Source: Tetrahymena elliotti 4EA (Eukaryota; Ciliophora; Oligohymenophorea; Hymenostomatida; Tetrahymenidae). Taken from it: 64,000 nt of DNA. The DNA is taken from assembly GCA_000231825.2 (NCBI GenBank), contig JH720296.1:1764683-1828682 (forward strand). Reading direction: 5' to 3'. A model generated the notes under the pieces. That model ran no database searches. It was not told the origin of the DNA and saw only the letters and a list, made by a program, of their open reading frames with translations. Both the position numbers and the translations under genes were made by a program. Below, piece by piece: positions 1-11,775 of the stretch (position 1 is the stretch's first letter; every line of letters starts with the position of its first letter).

Positions 1-1
1 G

Positions 2-412
2 CATCTATACATTAATAATTTATGGATGGCTTTGTCGTTTGTATAAGGGCTGTCTCCCATAATATTAATATTTATCATACTAACTGATAATGAGATGATT
101 GATCTGAAAAAGAATATTTAAGAAGATCCAAAACCATGTAGAGATCTTACAAGTTTACTAACAATCACAAAAAAGAGTGAGGAGAGCAGCGTGTATGCAA
201 TAGGTATTCCTTTTTCATGTTTTTTTTCAAACTCTTAAATGTAAACACCTAAATCTTAGATTTTTTATAAGTATTTATACAATCTTTTTTTCATTAAGCT
301 TTAGAGATTTATATTTGTTAAGTAGAAGAATATTAATATTGAAATTCTTATTTTTTTGTTTTAAAAAGTACAAAATAGAAATTTTCTGGAAATTATTTAA
401 AGTCAAATTTGA
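2..412 (+). CDS. C-terminal fragment of a multi-pass membrane protein (partial)
   Basis: The frame is open from the window edge to TGA at 410-412. The first ~70 codons look strongly coding: a hydrophobic helix (about residues 5-28, containing LSFVQGLSPIILIFIILT) is followed by a charged, cytoplasm-like stretch with DLKKNIQEDPKPC. This resembles the last transmembrane helix and start of the cytoplasmic tail of a seven-helix receptor or other multi-pass protein. The composition after about nt 205 is poorer, and GGTATTC near 206 could be an intron donor, so the true end may differ. The family cannot be named from so short a piece. Everything upstream is outside the window. Confidence 0.4.
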
Positions 413-491
413 GGAAATACTACTAGCTACATTATTATTAACAAATAATTCATAGACATCATTATTTAAGATTTGTTTCTAAAATTTACAA

Positions 492-955
492 CTAAAATCA
501 GTAAGTTTATATTAATTTACATTATCTATCTTACTCGTAAAAAAACAAAAAATTACATTTATTTTGCTGCAAATTTCTTCATTTCATTTATTTTTTTATT
601 TTTTCAAATAAATTCAACTCATTTTATAATATTTTTACAAATAGATAATTACTTTTATAATTGATAGGATAAAATCAACCAACATTACCTATCTTACTCA
701 TTTAGTAAAAGTAAAAAACTTTACAATTTGAAAGCAATTTTTTACGTTTAATTTACATTTTAAGATTTTTCCAAATAAAACCTCACAATTTTCTAATATT
801 AAAGAGTACAAATAAATAACTTAATTTATAACGAAGAGAATAAAATCAACCGAAATTATTTATTTTATTCATTCAAATTAAAAAAATTACATTTATTTTA
901 CAGCAAATTTAAACATTTAATTTCTTTTTTAATATTTTTCCAAATTAATACAGTA
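492..955. repeat. Three degenerate ~175-bp tandem repeats
   Basis: Three consecutive segments (about 492-668, 669-840, 841-955) share the same order of words: AAAATCAACC at the junctions, then TTACTCAT or TTATTCAT, an ACATTTATTTT-like stretch, TTTTTCCAAAT, and a run ending in AATAAATAACTT-like sequence. The third copy is cut short. Divergence is high. No reading frame is shared between copies, so this is probably non-coding satellite-like sequence. A few tens of bases on either side show nothing recognisable. Confidence 0.5.
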
Positions 956-2163
956 TGGAAATGAAATTCAAGTTTTTGACTTGAGCTATTAAGGCACACA
1001 TATATAAAACAGTTGTTTTCTTAATAAGAAAAATAATAGGTTTAGGTTTTATATGAATTTTTTGAACTAGATTCGGAATGGAATTTCTTTTTTGTCTCTA
1101 AGATTTGAAGAATCAGATTTTGAGAAAACTCGAAACTTTTAGTATGGTCTTTGATTTCTTGTTGCATATTTTATAAACTTTATCCGTTGATGTTAAGTGT
1201 CTTCTATTCTGTGAAATACTATCTTTGAATTATTTTTTTAAGTAATATTTTTTTTTACATATTTGATATTTCTCTTGCTCTTATTTGATTGGTTTAGTTT
1301 ACAGAAGAAATGAAATCTTCCTTCATGTCCATCAAAATATGGTAGGGTGTTATTTTAAATTTTATTTGAATTTTTGTCTTTAGATCTTGAAGATTTATTT
1401 ATTGTAAATTGTAAAAAAATTATTTTTGTTTTATAATAAATTTAATAATTGTTGCTATTTTTTATTTTCCATATTATAGAAGGCATTTCTAAATAGTTAG
1501 GCTTAAGGTATATGATATTTAACCAAAATAATATCTTTTATTATCTTAAAAAATATTCAAAATAAATCAACGTTTTTTTTAAGAATAAGAAAACGGAAGA
1601 ATAAAGAATAGCTAGCTATATATCATAAAACTTAAAAAGAAAAAAATAATAATTTAGATCCATGGAAGATATGAAAATTAAATTAGTGAATGCTAAAAAA
1701 AGATATAAATCTAAAAAGTTAAATTTATTTGTTTCAAATTAAAATGGTTTGCTCTCAATTTTATTACAAATCAGATAATCTATTAATTTTATATTATTGA
1801 AAAATAAATTATTAGTTTGTTCAATATCGATTTCATTTCTAAAAATAATAAAATTTATGTTAATATAAAACATAAAACATTTTACAAATCTAACTGATGT
1901 ACACTAAATTTTTTAGACTCTGAAATAAATTTTAATAATAGTTTATTAAAAGTTACTAAGCTCTAATTTATCTTCATGGGTTAGTTTAGATATTAAATTG
2001 AGGTTTATTCTTAGTTTTTTAATATTGATTTTGCATTTTTTAAATATAAACACTTTAATTAATAAATTACAAATATACAATACAGACAAATTTATTCTAC
2101 AATTTAATTCACATTTTCATCTTTTTCTCATTTTTTCAATATCTTGATGTTCATTATTTAATA
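956..2163. other. Non-coding spacer
   Basis: A+T-rich sequence with no supported gene. A long frame under the ciliate code starts at an ATG near 1662, but its composition is that of random A+T-rich DNA, with many Lys/Asn/Ile/Leu codons and no domain. Frames of this length are expected by chance when only TGA stops. No RNA gene or repeat was recognised. Confidence 0.4.
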
Positions 2164-5100
2164 TTTTTTAAAAAGTTCTAATATTGGTGAAAAGGGCTCA
2201 TAGGAATTAGGATCTGCCTTAGCACAATGCTCAAATCTCTAAACTTTGAAACTTAACCTCTAGTAAAAATAGTTTTTCAGCAATATATGAAATTTTTAAG
2301 AAATAAAAACTTTTATTTCTGAGATGAAGGCTGACTTATTTATTTGGGTTAATTTAATATTTGACTTATTTATTATTTCTCATTCCATCAATATTTTTTT
2401 TTACTCAATAATTTATGTTTTTATAATCTTTTAAAAGCGGTAATGATATTGGTGAAATAGGCTCAAAATAGTTAGGATCGATCTTGGCATAATGCTCTGG
2501 TCTTTAAAATTTATCTCTTACCCTCTTGTAAAAATAATTTTCAAGGCTAATTATGCACTTTTGAATAATTCAAAACATTAATTTATAAGAAAAAGGTTGT
2601 TTGCCTAACCTATTTGAGATAACTTAATATTTTTGCTTATTCAATTATTATCTTTTTCTCATTATTTCTATATCTCTTTATTCAACATTTTATATTTTCA
2701 TAATTTTTAAAAAGGTTGAATAATATTACTGGATTAGGTGCATAATAATTAGGATATGGCTTAGCATAATGCTCTCATATCAAAACTTTGGAACTTAACC
2801 TGAGGTAAAAATAGTTTTTCAATATTAACTACTAATTTTTGAATAAATAAAAGACTTTAATTTTTTAGTGATTGACTAATTTATTTGGATTTAAATTTTT
2901 CTTGATTTTTCAAATTTAATTCACATTTTTATTTTCTCATTCTTACAATGCCTCTTGATTCAAATTTTTTTATTTTTTAAAGTGGTAATACCATTGGTTA
3001 ACTAGGTGTATAAGAATTAGGGTCTAGCTTGGCGCAATGTTCTAATCTCTAAACTTTGACTATTAGCCTTGAGTAAAAATATGTTTTGATTAATTTGCAG
3101 TATGAAGATAAATAAAAACTTTAAACTACTGAATAATTAATTTATTTGAATTTCCATACGATATTTGGCTTGCTCATTAATTTTTATATTGTGTTTTCAA
3201 ATTTAATTCGCATTTTTATTGATTGGTCTCTCAAATTTGATTTAATTTATTCATTTTTATAATTTTTTAAAAGTCATATTGATATTGACGAAATCTGTGC
3301 TAAATAATTAGGATATGGATTAGCGAGATGCTCTAATCTCGAAACTTTGACTCTGTGTCTTATGTAAAAATATTGAAAAATTATGCATTTTTGTTTATCT
3401 TTTCTCATTCTTTCAATATCTTTTTCTTCAATATTTTATGTTTTTATAATTTTTTAAAAGGAGAAATAATATTGGAGATAAGGGTTTGTAAGAACTAGGA
3501 TCTGAATTAGCACAATGCTCTAATCTCTAAACTTTGGAACTTAACCTGAGGTAAAAATAGTTTTACTCAATTTTGAATAAATAAAAGACTTTAATTTTTA
3601 GTGATTGACTAATTTATCTGGATTTCAATGATACTTGATTCGTTCATTAATTTTTATCTTTTATTTTCAAATTTAATTCATGTTTTTATCTTTTTCTAAT
3701 GATTTCAACATCTCTTTATTCAATTTTTTATTTTTTAAAGTTCTAATAATATTGGTTCATTAGGCACATAAGAATTAGGGAATAGCTTAGCTCAATGCTC
3801 TAATCTCTAAACTTTGACTATTAACCTCAGGTAAAAATATGCTTTTAATTATTGAATGGTTAATTTATTTGAATTTCCATGATATTTGGCTTGCTCATTA
3901 GTTTTTATTTTGTGTTTTCAAATTTAATTCACATTTTTACTTTTTTACTTCTTAATTTGGGATTAATATATATTTATTTTTATAATTTTTTAAAAGTGGA
4001 AATGATATTGGAGAAATCGGTTCTAAATCATTAGGATCTGGATTAGTAAGATGCTCTCATCTCCAAACTTTAACTCTGGACCTTATGTAAAAATAAGGAT
4101 TTTAATTTTTAGAGGCTTATTCAATTAATCTTTATTTTCAAATTTAATTTACATTTTTATCTTTTATTTCATTCTTTCAAAATCAATTTATACAATATTT
4201 TATGTTTTTATTATTTTTTAAAAGGAGAAGTAATATTGGAGAAATGGGTTTGTAAGAATTAGGATCTGGATTAGCATAATGCTCTAATCTCTAAACTTTA
4301 GAACTTAACCTGAGGTAAAAACAGCTTTTCAGCATTAATTATGAAATTTTCTGTTAATAACAACTTTAATTTGTGACAGAATAATTTTGTTTGGGTTTAC
4401 CGAATACAAAGATCATCGATTTATTCATTCATTAATTTGCTTAATTATAATTCACATTTTTATCTTTTTCTTATCCTTTCAGAATATCTTTATTCTATAT
4501 TTATTTAATTAATTATTTATTCAAAGTGAAAATAATATTGATGAAATATGTTCATAAGGATTAGGATCTGGCTTAGCTTAACTCTCTAATATCTAAAATT
4601 TGACTCTTCACCTTGAGTAAAAATAGATTTTTCAATATCAAAAAAGAATTAAAAGAAATTTAAGTCGCATTTATCTTTTTCTCATTCTTTGAATATCTCT
4701 TTATTCAATATTTTATATTTTTTTGTTTTTTAAAAGGATGAATAAAATTGGTGAAATAGGTGGATAAAGATTAGGGTCAAGCTTAGCACAATGCTCTAAT
4801 CTCAAAACTTTAAATCTTTTTCTAAAGTAAAAATACTTTTTTATATTAATTGTGCTATTTTGACTGAGACTGAATGATTAATTCATTTATATGTGTTTAA
4901 TTGAGATTTGGTTCATTAATTAATTTTTGCTTTTTTTAAATTTAATTCACATTTTTATCTTTTTCTCATCTTTTCAATCTCTCTTTGTTAAAAGTTATAA
5001 TAGTATTGGTGACACAGGCACTTAAGGATTAGTATACGGATTAGCACAATGCCCAAATCTCTTAAAATTAGTTCTTTTCTTGCAGTAAAAATATTTTTTC

Positions 5101-5935
5101 ATTATTAATTATATATTTATGAATAAATGAAAATAAAAACTTGAATTTTGAGAGAGATAGACAGACAGGCAGACTAATTTTCTTGGGTTTGCTAGAAATT
5201 TGGCTTATTGATAACTTTTTTTTTCAAACTTAATTCACTTCTTTTCTCATTCTTTAAAATATCTCTTTATTCAGTATTTTTATTTTTATTATTTTTTAAA
5301 GGTTTAATAAGATTGGTGAAATGGGGTTATAAGGATTAGGATCTGGCTTAGCACAATGCCCTAATCTCTATGTTTTGAAACTAAACCTCATGTAAAAATA
5401 ATTTTTCAATATTTTTGATGCATTTCTGAAAAAATAAAGACTTTAATTTACAAGAGAAGTGAATGACTTTGTTTTCAAATTTAATTCACATTTTTATTTT
5501 TCTCATTCTTTCAATATCTCAAGATGCAATATTTATTATTATATAATTTTTTAAAAGGCGTAATTCTATTGATGAGGTATGTGCATAAAAATTAGGATTT
5601 TACTTAGCACAATGCTCTAATCTCTAAACTTTGACTCTTTCCATAATGTAAAAAGAGTTTTTCTATGTTATCCATACACTTTTGAATATAGAAAAAAGTT
5701 AAAAAAACTTTAATTTGTGAATGATTGAATGATTGGCTGACTAATTTATTTTAGTTTAATGAATTAAATCACTCATAAATTTTTATTTTTTGCTTTTAAA
5801 TTTAATTCACATTTTTATCTTTTTTTATTTCTCTTTATTTAACATTTAAAACTAATAAAATTATTGAAAAGGTAAAATAATATTGGTCAAAATGGGAAAG
5901 AAAGGTTAGGACTAAAACTATTCAAAACAAAAAAA
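2164..5935 (+). repeat. Left array: ~15 degenerate copies of a ~260-bp unit
   Basis: Copies begin near 2164, 2428, 2701, 2971, 3265, 3451, 3729, 3985, 4213, 4516, 4722, 4989, 5290, 5545 and 5850 (the last is half a unit). Each has a ~110-bp conserved core: TTTTTTAAAAG, then AATATTGGTGAAAT, AAGAATTAGGATCTGG, CTTAGCACAATGCTCTAAT, CTCTAAACTTTGA and finally GTAAAAATA. The spacer is also shared, with TTTAATTCACATTTTTATC and CTCATTCTTTCAATATCTC recurring before many cores. Within the core, AGCA-CAA-TGCT flanked by TTAG/CTAA can fold into a short hairpin. Copies differ by substitutions and small indels, so the array is old. The same core occurs in opposite orientation at 8836-11775. Confidence 0.85.
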
Positions 5936-7423
5936 TTAGTTAAATTATCATATAGAGCTTGAAATACTGATTTCATACTAATGAAATGATGGACACTCAT
6001 TTTTTAAATTTATAAATATTTTTAACTGTGCTAAAAATTACTCTTATTTACTTCAGTCAAATAAATTTTATATTTAATTTATGAATTTCTATTAAAATAT
6101 TATATATTTTTATTTAATTTAAAATGTATAATAAGATTAAAATATTATATTTAATATGAAAAAACCATTCCTTATTAAACTCAAATCCTCACCAAAAAAG
6201 TGAAACAAAAAAAGTTATTTTTCTATGAAAAAATTAACAACATAAATAAACCAAAATAGTTAAAGAGGTTAAAGCTAAGCTGAATGTTTTCAGCAACCTT
6301 TAGAGTGAATCACACAGGTTCGTTCTGGAGAACTGATTCTGCGAAGACCAACTTTTTATTTAGGTTAAAAATAAATTTTTCCAGGTTATACCTTGAACTT
6401 AGGGAGTAAAATGTCCTAACTCCAATCTATTGATATCATCTATTATTCATCATTATTAAATAATTTTGATTCTAAAATATTTAATTTAAAGTAATTTAAC
6501 TCATTTTTAGAAATTAATAAATTATCAATATATTCTTATTTTAATTGCTTATAGACATCTTCTTATTTGCATTTGATAATTTTTTAGCAGAATATTGTAC
6601 AAATATCACAATAATCTGTGTACAAGCTTTATTTTTATAAATTCAGGAAGAGACATTTTTTAGTATATCTTTTTTCCAAATTATATATATATATATATAT
6701 ATATAGTACCCTAGGGTACTGCCTTATCGGCTCCATACATTTATATAGTTATTAGCTTAAACCATCAATCTCAAAAATTTTTGGATGGACCATTCGATCT
6801 AGTTCTAATCTGTCTGATCCATTAGATCCAAAATAGCCCATTCCTACTTCTTAAATTAAAAAATTTATTAGTCTCAAATATTCAAATGGAATGCTTTAAA
6901 AAATATAAACTATCTTTCTAAAAATTCTAGTTCTTTGAAGCTAGTTTTTATTTTCATATTTCTTGATTTTCTATTAAACTTTTATGAATAAAAAATATAA
7001 AAATAATTGTTAACAGCTTTTTGCTCATAGATTACTTGATTCATTTTATCTACAAGTTCTTAAATTTAATTTTTCTTCCATTACTCTTTCAAAATTTGAA
7101 ATTAAAAATAAATTTTTTTCCAAATAAACAAGTTTTTATTATTAATTTTATAATTATGGGTATTCTCTCTGTTTTATTTTTTTAGATACTTAATAAAAAT
7201 AAATAAAATACAATTAAGAAGTTAAGAGCATTTGATTAAAAACTTAAATTCATCAGAAACAAAAAATATCTCCTGGCTTTGAACCTGGCATTTCTTACAT
7301 AGAGTCCACAAAATAATTAGAAATTAAGTTTTAAAATTAGATAAATGAATTGATTTATTATTTATGATAGGTAATAATAATACATGATAGCATATTGAAA
7401 TAAATTATGAATAAACAAATAAA
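5936..7423. other. Inner spacer of the inverted-repeat block
   Basis: No gene is supported. The stretch at about 6280-6420 is visibly less A+T-rich (GGTTCGTTCTGGAGAACTG region) but matches no RNA or protein I recognise. It also holds a TA microsatellite and a 16-bp palindrome, listed separately. The sequence just before 7424 is the 3' flank of the transposase remnant. Confidence 0.4.
6682..6720. repeat. TA microsatellite abutting a perfect 16-bp palindrome
   Basis: About 23 bp of alternating TA (6682-6704) run directly into AGTACCCTAGGGTACT (6705-6720), a perfect inverted repeat with no spacer. Tc1/mariner elements insert at TA, so a TA run inside the transposase-containing block is suggestive, but it may be a coincidence. 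No function is assigned. Confidence 0.7.
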
Positions 7424-7835
7424 TCAATAAGGCAACCTATCACCTTTTTTATCTATGAATTCTTAATATCTTCTATATAGAGTAGTAATAAATGGTTCTA
7501 AATTGTTTCTTTTAGTTAAATCACTCCAGTTCTTTGTTAAGCTTTCCTCTAATTCTACTTTAGTCTTTGGAGCATCTGCATTAACTTGCTCTTTTAAAAC
7601 ACCCTAGACTTTCTCTATGGGGTTCAGGTAGGGAAATTATGTAGGGTAATCTATAAGGTCAACTCCATTTTAAGGTATGCCATTAGGAAAGCTTTAGCAT
7701 ATTTCTAGCTCTCTGAAATAAAAAAATATATATAACCATGTATTTAATTTAAAAAAAGTTTACTATGATTCTAAAATTAGCTCTCAAGACAATGGCATTG
7801 ATCAGAGAATGATAGAACTCCAAAGATTGAAATTT
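7424..7835 (-). pseudogene. Decayed Tc1/mariner-type DDE transposase, C-terminal part
   Basis: Read on the minus strand, the frame from about 7712 down to TGA (7424-7426) gives a classic Tc1/mariner C-terminus. It has DYPTQFPYLNPIEKVQGVLK (the family pattern is P-x-S-P-D-L-N-P-I-E-x-x-W, where E is the last catalytic residue), then APKTKVELE, a Trp-containing helix, LYRRYQEFIDKKGDRLPY and stop. The hallmark Trp after NPIE is replaced and the usual D of SPDLNPIE is Y. Upstream, an apparent intron (acceptor TTTCAG at 7713-7718, donor near 7763) joins to SDQCHCLESQ, a damaged version of the DNAPCH block with the second catalytic D. No first catalytic D or N-terminal HTH domain could be found up to 8835. 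It is therefore a non-functional remnant, unless exons are missed. It lies at the centre of two inverted repeat arrays. Confidence 0.75.
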
Positions 7836-8835
7836 AAAATGAATAACATCTTTATCTTTAATCATTTTTTTTCTATTTATTGTTTATAGAAAAATTTGAA
7901 TAAAAATAAAATCTTTTTGATAATTTGTTATTTTAAAATTTTTATCTCTCAGAGCTAATAATATTTCAAACTTTTGCTAGTCTACTATAGCTTATTTTTA
8001 GTGATTAATTTAGAAATAAAGATAGCTTGATTCATACACTCCTGGAAATTATTGCCAATTTAGTCCAAAATTAAATTTCATAGAACTTATTAAAATCCTA
8101 TTTACAATCAACTTTAAAAAAATTTACAGAGAATAGATTATTTTATGAAAGATAATTTTTAAAAAGTTAATTAAAAAAATTTTTTTAATTTTATAATATT
8201 TTAATTGAAAATAAAGATGAAATATTTGTTATTCGCAACATACAAAATAAAAACATAAATTTATTTTTATTGGTCGGTATTTGTTTTGAAAGTAAATAAC
8301 TTCAAGTTTATCAATCAATAGCTAGTTTTCAAATACATTTTGACTAATCTCTTCATTTTAAAAGCAACTCTATTAAGTAGTTAAATGGACTGTTTATTTT
8401 CAGTAATAGGATTATAGCTTTTAATATTTATAAAAATATTTTTAGAGTTCAAATTAGTTAAATTGAGAGAAAATAAATATATGTAGAAATAAGAATTTAG
8501 ATAGTAATGATTATTTCTGGATTTTTATATTTAAAAAACAGTTTGTCTTATTAACTAAATGTTTAGACCAAATATTAGAACCATAAAATTAATTATATTT
8601 CTTTAAAATATTTTTTACGTTAATATAAGATCCAAAATTTATAGTTGAAAGTATTAAGTGAAGGAAGAAATCAATTTTTTTGCAACTTTAGGACTGATAT
8701 TATTGCCTCTATTAAGAAAATTTAAAATTTAAAAAAGAAATAAGATTTTAGTAAATAAATTAAATATTCAAAACAATATTTAGACTAAACTCAACTAATT
8801 CTAAACTTAAAAGTAATTTTTTTTAAATATACTAA
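7836..8835. other. Probable non-coding remnant of the element interior
   Basis: Minus-strand frames here stay open for up to ~100 codons but show no transposase motif. One frame (about 7890-8130, minus) contains LALRDKNFKITNYQKD, which has the look of diverged coding sequence but no recognisable domain. It may be eroded transposase or unrelated sequence. Confidence 0.3.
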
Positions 8836-11775
8836 AGCCCAAGTTTCAAATTCTAAAGGTTAGAGAGCTTGGATAACTCTAATACCAAGTCTTATGTACC
8901 AATATTACCAATTTTATTTGAACTATTAAAAAATTAGAAAAAATTTATTACAATAAAAAAAAATTAAAATAACAAGTTAACAAAAACAATAAAAATGTTT
9001 ATTTAATTTTTTAATAATATCAATTATTGTGATCTTTAATTTCAAAAAATGTATCCACCAATTAAAAATAATTATTACTCAATCTAAAGATTCAAATTTA
9101 AGAGACGAAAGCATTGTGATACTCCTATTGCTAAATGCTATGAGCCTTTTTCACCAATTTAATTATATCTTTTAATTATCAAAATTTAATAAAGAATTAT
9201 TCAAATTTTTAAATATAAAAAGGAAATAAGTTTTTAAATATTTTTTGGATATTGATTTCACTTTTAAGGTTGCTATTAAGCAATGAGAGTTCAAATATTT
9301 CAAAAAAAATGAATGAATAACTATTTTAAACAAACCAATGATTTAAATTAAAAATATCAAATTAAAATTTCAACAAATTATATAAAGCTTTATTACGATA
9401 GATCTATTGCTAAATTTTAAAGATTTAAGCATTTGCTTATAGCAGTTGCCAATTCTTAGGCTCCTTTTTCACCAATTTAATTATCCCTTTTAGGAAAATA
9501 AAAAGATAAATTTTAACAAATAAAAAATTAATTAGTTTTTTAAAGAAAAAATTTGGACTTTTTTCTACTTGCTTCCTTAAAATTTGAAATATACTTTAAG
9601 AGACAAAATTTTACCAAAGAGTTAGTTCTAAACTTTAAAGATTAGAACAACATGATAACCCAGTTGCCAATTCTTAAGCTTCCTTATCACAAATTTTGTT
9701 TCGGCTTTTAAAATATAAGAATTAATTAGCATAAAATGAAAATTCAAAGAAGATTATAAAAATCCCAATTTTTAAATTAAAATAACAAAAAAAATTACTA
9801 AAATAAGGGCAAATTTAAAAAAAGAAGATTTCAGTTCAGTTTCATTTAAATATATAATTATAATTTAAAGGTATTTTTACCTAAGTCTTAGAGTCAAAAT
9901 TTAAAGATTAGAGCATTTGGCTAAGGCAGATCCGAATTATTTAGCCCCTTTTTGGCCAATATGATTGAAACTTGTAAGAATTTAAAATAATAATATTTTC
10001 TTTGAAATTATTTTTTGTAAAAAAGTAAACATATTTCTTCTTCTTCATCAATAAATAAATTTAATTATTGATTTAAAATAGATATCACTCTCATTTGTTT
10101 AAAATTTAAAATAGAAAAGAATCCAAGAGCAAATATATGTATGGATTGAATAATAGAGAATTTTTTAACATTTTTTAGAAACGAATGGGTTTGTTTTTTA
10201 TTTCTAAATTTATATTTGAAAATAATTTTACTTAAGATTAAGAGTTATATTTTTGAGCGAAAAGCATTTGCTTATTTCTAATGCTAATTTTTATGCCTCT
10301 TTTTCCCCAATATTACTTTCCCTTTTTTTTGAAAATAAAATATCAGAAAAAATAAAAGATTTTGATAATTATTCAACAAAAATATTTTAAACTGATAGTA
10401 ATTAGTAAAATAAAAGCATAATGATTACTTTAGTCCAAAATTTAAAACTTAAAGATTTGAGCATTTGGCTAACCCATTTATCAATTCTTATGTAGTTTAT
10501 TCACTAATTAACTTTTTACTTTTAGAAATGTAAAAAATAGATTTAAATAACAGAATTATGAATTAAATGTGAGTTAATCTCTTTCATAATAAATAATTAG
10601 TAAAATATTCAAAATAATAGATCCATCTAAAATTTTTTATTATCAAAGTAGTAATTAATAAATTTAACACTTTACTTTTGTTCTAGCTTAATTGCCAAAG
10701 TTTTGAGATTCGAGCAATTAGATATCCCATATGCCAATTCTTACATTTCTTTTCCACTAACCTTACAATATCTTTTAAAAATATAAAAGATATTAGTCAA
10801 TATAAATTATTTTAGAAATAAAAATAAAAATTTGAAAATAGTTTGCTGTGACAAATAAAAAAATTGTACAGACTATTTTTAAAGGATGATAGTGTAATTG
10901 ATATCTTATTTTTAAAAATTGAAAAGTTAATTCATTTTCATTTTAGTTAAAATTAAGAGATAATAGTTATTTGGGGTTAATATCTCTTGTTGATAAATTC
11001 GAATTAGTCTGACTAAAGTTTAAAATCTCTATTTATATTTAAGCTCAATTTTTACAATATTTCAAGATTAAAATTTTAGAGATTCGACATTTTGATTAAT
11101 CCAGATGCTAGTGCTTTTACCCCTTTCTAATTAATTATAACACACCTTTATAAATTCGAAAAATTTAAATTTAATAAATAATTAAGTATAAAAGATTAAA
11201 TAATAATTTAAATTTTAACTAAAAAATTTTAAATTTTAGAGATGAAATAATTTTGCAAACGCATTTGATAGTTCTTATGCTCCATCCTCACCGATAGTAT
11301 TATTACTTATTAAAATTATTAAAATATCATTTAAAAATGAAAATAATCAATTTTATTTTATTAAAAACAAACTTAAAAGAGGTAAAATAAAAAAGTAAAT
11401 TATTTTAAAGAATGAAAATTAATGTCAAATAAATATTCTTACACAAATTAAAGACTCAGATTTTACAGATTAAAACACGAAGCTAATCCATTTGCTAATA
11501 TCTAAATCCCTTTATCAACAATTTTATTATTCCTATTCGAAATTAAAATTAAATATTTAAAAAAATGGAAATAATTTTAACATTAAAAGAAAAAAACAAA
11601 AAAATATTTATATCTTAGTAAAAAAAAGAGTTTCTTTTAATAGAAAATTATATTTTTCTTTTAAAGCATATATTACTATAGTTTAAGAGTCAAATCATAG
11701 AGATCTTAGCACTAGGCTAAAGCAGAAGCTAGTTCTTATGCTTGCGTTTCACTAACATTTTTATTTCTTTTAAAA
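8836..11775 (-). repeat. Right array: ~12 diverged copies of the same unit, inverted
   Basis: Cores on the minus strand lie near 8840-8930, 9080-9175, 9400-9495, 9610-9710, 9870-9975, 10220-10330, 10430-10520, 10670-10780, 11050-11150, 11215-11300, 11440-11535 and 11670-11770. On the plus strand each reads as the reverse complement of the left core: GTATTTTTAC, AGAGTCAAAATTTAAAGATTAGAGCA, TTGGCTAA, then CAATTCTTATGC and CCTTTTTCACCAAT. The copy at 9870-9975 is the clearest. Divergence is greater than in the left array, and the period is about 200-330 bp. The two arrays face each other around the transposase remnant, roughly symmetric about position 7375. Confidence 0.8.

Noticed and set aside
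1662..2155. Long TGA-free frame from an ATG in the left spacer
   Set aside because: Random-like composition and no domain. With only one stop codon in A+T-rich DNA, frames of this size are common by chance.
7262..7300. tRNA-like segment (CTGGCTTTGAACCTGGCA)
   Set aside because: It resembles a T-arm, but no acceptor stem, D-arm or anticodon arm can be built on either strand.
2164..11775. CRISPR-like reading of the repeat arrays
   Set aside because: Units are far too long and diverged, spacers are themselves repeated, and the DNA is eukaryotic.
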